Assembly (NCBI GenBank): GCA_022792415.1
Contig: JAAWAY010000212.1
Span: 1-44,343 of the forward strand
Source: Eggerthellaceae bacterium
GTDB taxonomy: Bacteria; Actinomycetota; Coriobacteriia; Coriobacteriales; Eggerthellaceae
DNA length: 44,343 nucleotides
Reading direction: 5' to 3'
Within the stretch, counting starts at the first letter, position 1; each line of letters opens with the position of its first letter. The position numbers were made by a program, and so were the translations under genes. Positions 33,801 through 42,800 of this stretch are shown one piece after another. The notes beneath the pieces were generated by a model. That model searched no databases, had not been told where the DNA came from, and worked only from the letters and a program-made list of their open reading frames with translations.

Positions 33801-36800
33801 CAAGAACGCCCAGGGTGCCGTCACCAACATCAAGGCGCTCAACTTCGACTCGCTGCCCGAGGTGTGGAAGCAGGGCTCGAGCGCCCTGCAGCTGCAGTTC
33901 CTCAACGAGCTGCGCTCCGACACCACCGGCGTGCGCCTGCGCGAGCAGGGCTTCGTGCCGCTGGAGGAGCTGAAGGCCTATGTGGAGGCCAACCCCGACA
34001 GCAAGCTCAACCTGCTCCACGCCATCCGCGCGTTCTGGGTGCAGGCCGAGCATGACAACGTCGTCCTGCCTCCCACGGGCTACATCTCGCTGACCTACGA
34101 CATGCACGCGCCGCTCAACCTGCCCAAGTACCTGGGCTCGACCACCGGCGACGCGCTGTTCGACCTGAACCTGGACATCACCAACCCCAACCTCAACCCC
34201 AACGGCGCCAAGCGCCTGGGCCAGGTGGTGCAGTGGAACAGCTTCGCCCAGCGCGTCAACGTGACGAGCGCCGACGCCCAGGGTGACGCCAGCGCCCGCC
34301 TGGTGGAGAACCGCCTGGCCGGTGCCCTGGTGGCCGCCCCCGACGAGCGCGGCTACGTGGGCGACTACGTGTGGCTCGACCTCAACTGGGATACCTACAA
34401 GAACGACACGAAGGACGGCCTGCCCGTGTCCACCGACCCGCAGGGCCGCCCGACCACCTACCACAAGGGCAGCAACGGCCGCGCCATGCTGGCAACCGAC
34501 TCGGTGTACAACTCTGCCACCGGCACGTGGGAGGGCACCTATGAGGGCACCGACGCGGACGGCAACCCCGCCACGCTCAAGTCGGCGGACATGCTCACCG
34601 ACCTGAACTTCGACGGCCAGCCCGACGACCCCGGCATCAACGGCGTCGTGGTTGAGCTGCTCAACGAGTACGGCCTGCCCGTCAACCGCGACGGCCAGGT
34701 GTCGGTGTGGATGGACGGCGTGGCCGGCGACGGCTCCGGCCGCTGGGTGCAGTGCGACCAGCAGACGGGCGAGCCCCTGCTCAACGCCGGCGGCGGCTAC
34801 ATCAACGCCGACGCGGGCGCGCCCTACACCTACACCACCGAGAGCGACTACCACGGCAACCAGGGCTACTGGATCATGTCGAACATCGTTCCCGGCAACT
34901 ATAAGCTGCGCTTCACGTTCCCCAAGAAGTACTCGGGCTACACGCTGACCACGCTGTCCATCGGTCCCGACAAGGACGGCGACGGCAAGCCTGACTACGT
35001 CATGGACATCGAGCACCGCGAGGACGACCCCGACACCCCCGACGTGGACGAGACGGCCCTCGTGGCCACCACGGCCGAGGCGTTCGAGATCCGCCCGGTG
35101 GAGTACGACAAGGACTACTTCCTGAACCTCGACAACACCGACGTGTTCGAGAACCCCGAGCGCATCCACCGCGCCTACGACGCCGAGATGACCAGCTACC
35201 AGGTGGGCATCAGCGCGCCGGTGACGGTGGAGGGCGTGACGTTCCGCGACGACATGTACGACGGCGGCATCCCGATGGACGATCCCGAGGATCCCAGCGA
35301 TGACAACATCGACCTCATCGACGGCTACCTGGATCACCAGAAGGATCAGAACGACCCCGATTCCGCCGAGCAGTACCAGAAGGAGCAGCGCCTGGCCAAC
35401 ATGCAGGTGTCGCTCTACGAATACAACCCCGACACCGGCGAGGTGTCCACCGACCCGGCGCTCGACGCCGAGGGTCGCCCCGCCGTGCAGCTGACCGGCG
35501 AAGACGGCCTGTTCAACTTCATCATGAAGCCGGGCCGCTACTACCTGCTGCGCTCCGAGGACGCCCTGGGCACGCGCCTCATCAAGCCGACGCCCTACCT
35601 GTACACCAAGGACCCGCTGGAGGCCCCGGCCCACAACAGCCTGCTCGACTTCATCATCGCGCACTACGCCGAGCTGGGCCTGGCCAAGGCGCCGCTGCAC
35701 CTGAGCGACCTGACGGACGCCCAGCTGGCCACGGCCAAGGACCGCTACCCCAAGGACTCGTGCGCCATCTGGGACAACGACCTGTACCTGAAGACGTACG
35801 TCGAGCCCAACCCCGACTTCGACTCGCGCTACCCCGAGTCGGAGGAGAACAGCCGCACCAAGAAGGTCGTCAAGGGCGAGTGCTATCCCATCCACGCGGT
35901 GATCCCCACCGACGACGACGGCCACGCGGTGTACGAGGACAACGAGGAGTGGAAGGGCTTCAAGGTCTACCGCAAGTTCGGCCTGGGCTACGTTGACGCC
36001 ACCAAGGGCTACCTGGGCAACTACGTGTGGAACGACCTCAACTACAACGGCGTGCAGGACCTGCTGGAGCCGGGCGTGCCCAACGTCAAGGTGACGCTGG
36101 AGCAGTACTGGTGGAACCCCAACGCCCGCGGCACGGGCCGTGGCGCCTGGCAGCTGGTTGAGCGCACCCGCAAGTTCAACGAGATCACCCAGGAATGGGA
36201 GTGGGCGCCCAAGCAGCACATGACCCGCATCACCAACAAGGCGGGCCAGTACGTGTTCGCCGGCCTGCCCACCTACGTCCCCGACCCGTTGGACGACGAC
36301 CTGGACAAGATGGATGACGACAAGGAGAAGTACCTGGCCGGCTACCGCCTGCGCATCGACCGCGGCAACCTGCTGACGCTGGGCACCAACTGGGGCTTCA
36401 CCTACCGCAACCAGACCGATGCCATCACCGACCCGGCCGACGAGCAGGATTCCGACCTGCTGAGCACCGTCATGAACGGCCCGCTGGACGGCTCGTCGAC
36501 CGATCCGACCACCGGCGCTTTGCTCACGGTGCCCGTGTACTACATGAACGCGCCCACCGACGGGCTGCGCCCCAACACCGAGATGGGCATCGGCACGGAC
36601 TCCATGATCGTCCTGGCCGGCGCGCCCACCGAGGAGACCATGGCCGAGAACACGGTGATGGTGAAGCTGACCAACGGCACGAGCTACCTGTACGACCTGA
36701 CCAACGCCCAGCGCTTCGAGAACTGGGACACGGGCCTGGTGGCGGTGCCCGAGGGCGCCATCTCCGGCGTGCTGTGGGAGGACGCCGACTACGACGGCAT

Positions 36801-39800
36801 CCGCGACATCAAGGACGACCCGGCCGACGGCTCCGGCGCGGGCGACGGTTCCGGCGACGCCACCGACCCCGATGCCGGCGACGGCGAGGGCGACGGCGAC
36901 GACGAGACGTTCGACCCGGACAACCCGGGCGAGGTGGAGAAGCCCGAGCAGCCCGAGGAGGTCAAGTACGACAAGCCCATGCCGGGCGAGAAGGTCGTCC
37001 TGACCCAGTGGTACTGGGATCCGGCGGCCGTGGACGAGAACGGCCGCGTGGGCGCCTGGGTGCAGAACCTGACGTTCGGGTCCGACCTGCGCACGTCGCA
37101 CGTGGCCGGCACGGTGCCCGTCACCGTGGACAACCCGGACTACCCGGGCACCGGCAGCGAGGCCGTGGCCCCCGAGGAGAAGATCACCGTCAACCTTGAG
37201 ATGCGCGTGCCCAACGTGACGGGCGGCGTGTCCAAGGCCGTGACCGAGTGGAAGGCCGGCCTGGACGGCACCGTGGACGTGGACAAGCTCCGCGCCCTGA
37301 TCGAGGCCGCCCTCAACCCGGCCGACTGGGACGCCCTCACCGATGGCGCCTTCGACGCCGACGCCTGGGCCAACCTGGGTGACGGCGAGGTGGGCGTGTA
37401 CACCGACGAGAACGGCGAGTACCTGTTCGACAACCTGCCCACTGCCTACACCGACGCCTCCGGCGCCCACTACCTGGCCTCCTACCGCGTCAAGCTGTAC
37501 GAGACCCACGTGGACTGGAACGGCACGGGCGAGGGCGGCACGGGCAACCCCGATGACGACAACTACTGGCTGCTGACCAAGAGTCACATCGGCGACGACC
37601 TGACCATCGACTCCGACGTCCTGTCGACCGACACGCTGGCCATCGAGGACCGCGACGACGTGGACGCGACCGACCGTGACAAGTACACCCGCATCAACGA
37701 CGGCCAGATCATCCTGGCGGACACCGTCAGCACGATCGACCGTACCCACGAGGCGCACGTCAACGTGCCCGGCTACGGCCTGTCCAGCGGCACGGCCGCC
37801 ATCTACGACTGGCTCACCATCCGCAAGGACGGCGACGACGTCGAGCTGCGCCAGGTGGAGGATGAGGACGGCACCACGTCCGAGCTCATCGTCTTCCGCG
37901 GCGGCGACGCCGGCCAGCTGCCCGCCCCGCGCCGCGACATCTCGGGCGTGGTGTGGAACGACGTCAACTCCAACGGCATCCAGGACGCGGGCGAGCCCGG
38001 CTACGCCAGCACGCTCGTCCAGCTGGAGCTGCTGCGCTACGTGCCCGACGAGGACGCCGCCGACGGCTGGAGCCCCGACCCCAGCTGGACGCCGCGTCTG
38101 GAGTACCCGGGCAAGGGCGGCTGGTTCTGCTTCGAGGACCTGCCCTCCCAGCGTCGCGAGGAGGACGGCACCACCACGGTGTTCGCCTACCGCGTGTGGG
38201 TGAAGGCCGCGCCGGACGTGCGCTACACGCTGTTCATCGCCAAGTACCAGCAGGGCGATGACTACATGGTGGACTCCGACCTGCGCTACGAGGACTCCTA
38301 CCTCATGAACCTGGACGTGGACGAGTACGACGTGCTGCTCGACCGCCGCGTGCCCGACTCCTTCGCGGACAACGTGGTGGCGGCCGCCCCGTCCAACAAC
38401 CCCAACCAGGGCGACGGCGTGGGTTCGCGCGTGGCCAACACGGTGCGCCGCGCCATGCGCTCGGCGCGTGCCGCCAGCCCGTTCAGCTACAACTACGACC
38501 TGGCCATGTCGTCGAGCCGCGAGGACAACGACGCGGGCCTGGAGATTCCGCCGTCCGCCGACATCGCCGGCTACGTGTGGAACGACCAGGACTACGACGG
38601 CATGCTCGGCGATGACGAGGAGCGCTTCGAGGGCAAGACCGTCATCCTGCACCGCTGGTACTACGATCCCGACGACGGCACGTGGAAGTCGCCGGGCGAG
38701 GACGCGGTGCGCACGGTGGAGACCGACGCCGACGGCCACTTCCTGTTCGCCCAGATGCCCGTGTCCATGCGCATGGAGCAGGACAGCGAGCGCTGGTACC
38801 TGCAGGGTTACACGCTGGAGATCGACGGCCGCGAGAACGAGCCCACGGGTGTGGGTGGCCGCCCCGTCACGCTGTGGCAGCAGACGAGCGACCCCGACGA
38901 CCCGAGCATCGACGACGAGGTCAACTCCAAGGCGGTGCGCCCGGTGAACGTGCCGGCGTCTGACGCGGCCCTGTACGACCTGGACGACAACTACCCGATC
39001 ACCTACAACCTGTCCGTGGACGCCAACGCGCCCGTCATCGACGGCCGCCTGGTGCTGTGCAACCCCGCCGTGCCCGACAGCGGCACCGAGGAGGAGTACA
39101 TCGTCCGCGGCTACGACATCACGGCCCCGGCCGACCGCACCACCATGAACGCCGGCTTCGGCAACTTCCAGACCACCACCCTGCGCGGCGTGGTGTGGAA
39201 CGACGTCAACTACAACGGCATCCGCGAGTACTGGGCGGATCGCGTGGACGGCGACTACGACGAGGACTTCGACGACGAGGACATCGACACCCCCATCGTG
39301 GTGGGCGAGGCCGGCCTGGCCGGCATCGAGATGCGCCTGACGCGCTGGCTGATGATCAACGGCACGTGGCAGCAGGACGACAACTTCGCCGACTCCTTCG
39401 CCGACGAGATGGCCAACAGCGTGGGCACGGACGCCGAGATGTACGCCAAGCCCGGCGACCCGGCGGTGTACGCCAAGACCGGCGCCGACGGCGTGTACGA
39501 GTTCAACGACCTGCCCGGCTTCGTGCCCAAGGGCACCGGCGCCGACAAGGACGAGTTCTACCTGGCGGCCTACCATATGGAGGTGGTGCGCGACGCCACC
39601 ACGTCGGCGAGCGTGGTCACGCGCTTCCACGTGGAGGACGCCACCATCCGCACCGACTCCGACCTGCACACGGCCGATGACGACATCGTCACGGGCAGCT
39701 CGACCAACTACCACCTGTTCGAGACGTATCCCATCGTCCAGCCTGACGGCACCGAGACCGGCTACCGCAGCGAGGGCCTGATCATCGTGGCCAAGCCGCG

Positions 39801-42800
39801 CAGCGACCAGCGCGCCTCGCAGTACAAGGTGGAGGCCAACGGCGGCGAGTACGACCCGCTCGACCCGATGCTGGAGTACCGCGGCGGCGACGCCGGCTTC
39901 AAGGTGCCCTCGCCCGTGGAGATCGCCGGCACGGTGTGGATCGATGCCAACGGCGACGGCGAGTACGATCCGTCGGCCGGTCCTGACGGCAGCCCCATCG
40001 TCAAACCCGACGGCACCGTGGTGTACCCCGAGAAGGGCATGCCCGGCGTCAAGGTGGAGCTGCGCCGCTACTGGTACGACGTGGAGAACCGCGTGTGGGT
40101 GTTCGACGAGCGCCTGGCGCCCGCCACCGGCGGCGTGGCCACTACGGTCACCGACGAGTGGGGCGACTGGATCTTCGAGAACCTGCCGGCCTTCGAGGTG
40201 CTCAACGCCGAGAGCGGCCTGCTGCCCGACGGCGAGGACTCCCGTCCCGTGGTGTTCGGCTACCGCGTGAACATCCCGTCCATCCCCGACGGCTACGCGG
40301 TCACCGACCTCAACGCCATCGACGACGACACCTACGATTCCGACCTCGATGAGAACACCACCCGCATCCTGCCCGACGACCCGCAGAACGGCCTGTTCGT
40401 TCCCATGCGCGAGGCCGAGCCCGACGAGGACCTGGCCACGCTCATCAAGGGCCCCGAGGACAGCGAGTGGGAGAACCCCGACCATGTGGGCCTGTGGTCC
40501 CAGGCTAACGTGGACAGCAGCTACAACAACGACGCCGGCCTGGTGCCCTACTCGGGTGCGGTCATCGCCGGCCGCGTGTGGGACGACGCCAACCTGGACG
40601 GCATCCAGGGCGACGACGAGGTGCCCCTGCCCATCGGCACGGTGTACCTGGAGCGCATGCTGGTGCCCGAGGACGAGTCGCCCATCTCGCCTGAGAACAT
40701 GGCCCTGCTGGGCTGGACCATCACCGACGGCGCCGCCGGATCCAACCTGGACGGCGTGACGGGCGAGCCGCTCGTCAAGGCCGACCGCGTGCCCCCGACG
40801 GGCCGCAGCGGCCGCATGTCCGTGGCGGCGCTGCTGAGCGCGGTGGCCGCGCTGGCCGACGAGGGCGGCGAGGGCGAGACGGGCACGGAGCCGGTGGAGC
40901 CGGGTACGGATCCGACCGAGCCGACGGATCCGACCGAGCCGACCGAGCCTGGCACCGACCCGACGGATCCGGACAACCCGGGCACCGATCCGGTCGACCC
41001 GGACAACCCGGGTACCGATCCCGAGGATCCGGACAATCCCGGCACCGACCCGGACGACCCGGATAATCCCGGCACCGACCCGGACAACCCGGGTACTGAT
41101 CCGGACGATCCCACCGTGCCCGATACCCCGGGCACCGAGCAGGGCGTGCGCCCGTACGACCCGACCACCGACGACTACGACGGCGACAAGGGCGACTGGG
41201 TCACCATCGCCCAGCACGCCGTGGCAGCCGATGGCCGCTACGAGTTCGCCAACCTGGCGCTGGTGGACGACGAGGGTCACTCCTATCGTTACCGCCTGCG
41301 CTACGAGAAGCCCGACGGCACGTTCTACGCGCCGCTGGACCTGGGCGGCAACGACGACGTGGACAACGACTGGTTCCCCATCGAGGAGCGCGAGAACCCG
41401 ACGGTCGACCTGTCGCCGCTGTGGGGTGCCACGCAGGCCTACGACGTGGTGAAGCCGCTGTTCGGCAACACCGTCAACGCCTATGGCCAGCTGTGGCAGG
41501 CGCACCGTCCCATCAACCACCGTGACGAGGTGGACGAGGACGGCAACCCGGTGGGCAGCTCGGTCGACATGGGCTTCACCTACCCGCCGACGGTGACCAT
41601 CGCCGGCGTGGTGTGGAACGACGCCAACCACGACGACCTGCGCAACTACGAGCTCAAGGAGATCCCCGCCGGCCCCGACGCCGCCGAGGACGCCGAGCCC
41701 GCGTACGAGCGCGCCTACACCGAGGACGGCATCGAGGACGTGTACGTCGAGCTGCGGCGCTACTACTTCCTGCCTGACGAGTTCACCGAGTTCGAGGCTG
41801 ACGAGCCTGAGCAGCCCGATACCCCGGAGAACCCGGACGACCCCGACCACCCCGAGAACCCGGACGACCCGACCGACCCCGACGAGGGCGACGACGGCTC
41901 CGGCGACGAGGGCGAGGGCGGCGAGCCGACCGATCCCACGGATCCGACTGACCCGACCGACCCGACCGACCCCGACGAGGGCGACGGCGGCGAGGAAGGC
42001 ACCGATCCGACCGATCCGGATGCCGGCGAGGATGCTGGCGACGAGGGCGACGATTCGGCGACCGACCCCGACCAGGGCGACGACCCGGCAGAGCCCGCGA
42101 TGATCCAGCTGCTGTCGCTGGAGATGGCGGTCGAGGCCGTGGCGTCCACCGTGGACGGATCCGCCGGCGTGACCGACGACGACGCCGTGGTGACCGCGGA
42201 CGTCGATCCGAACCTGGACAACTACGATATGAGCAAGGGCCGCTGGGTGTACGACGAGGGCTTCAACGTCACGGGCCCGCAGTCCGGCGTGCCGTGCGAC
42301 TACACCGATGAGAACGGCGACTGGGCGTTCGAGGGGCTGCCCACCACGGGCGTCGTCACCATCGACGGCGAGGCCCATCGCGTGGTCTACGGCTACCGCG
42401 TCAACGTGCCGGTGCTGCCCGAGGACTACGAGGTGGCCATGCTCCGCGTCGGCAGCGACCGCACGGTCGACTCCAGCCTGGACGAGTCAAACACCCGCCT
42501 TGTGCCCGACATGGCCGAGGGCGGCGCCTGCGGGCTGATCGTCCCCTCTCAGGGGTCCAACGGCACCGAGGACAAGCTCTCGCTGGTCAAGGACGGCCCC
42601 GGCGGCGTGCCCCGCTCGCTGGCCGTGGGCTACGACAGCCTGCGCAACGACACGGGCCTCGTGCCCTACCAGAACGCCGTCATCGCCGGCGTGGTGTGGA
42701 ACGACGCCGACCGCGACGGCCTGCGCCAGGAGGGCGATGAGGTGCTGCCCGGCATGACCGTCCGCCTGGAGCGCAAGCTGGTGGACGACGAGCCGGCCGA

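Noticed and set aside
25417-42378. 5,653-aa minus-strand ORF opposite the giant gene
   Set aside because: In exact codon register with the sense gene; composition (V, L, H, R, G, A, Q) is the mirror of D/T/N/Y/P-rich sense codons. Explained by absence of TTA/CTA/TCA in sense, not by coding.
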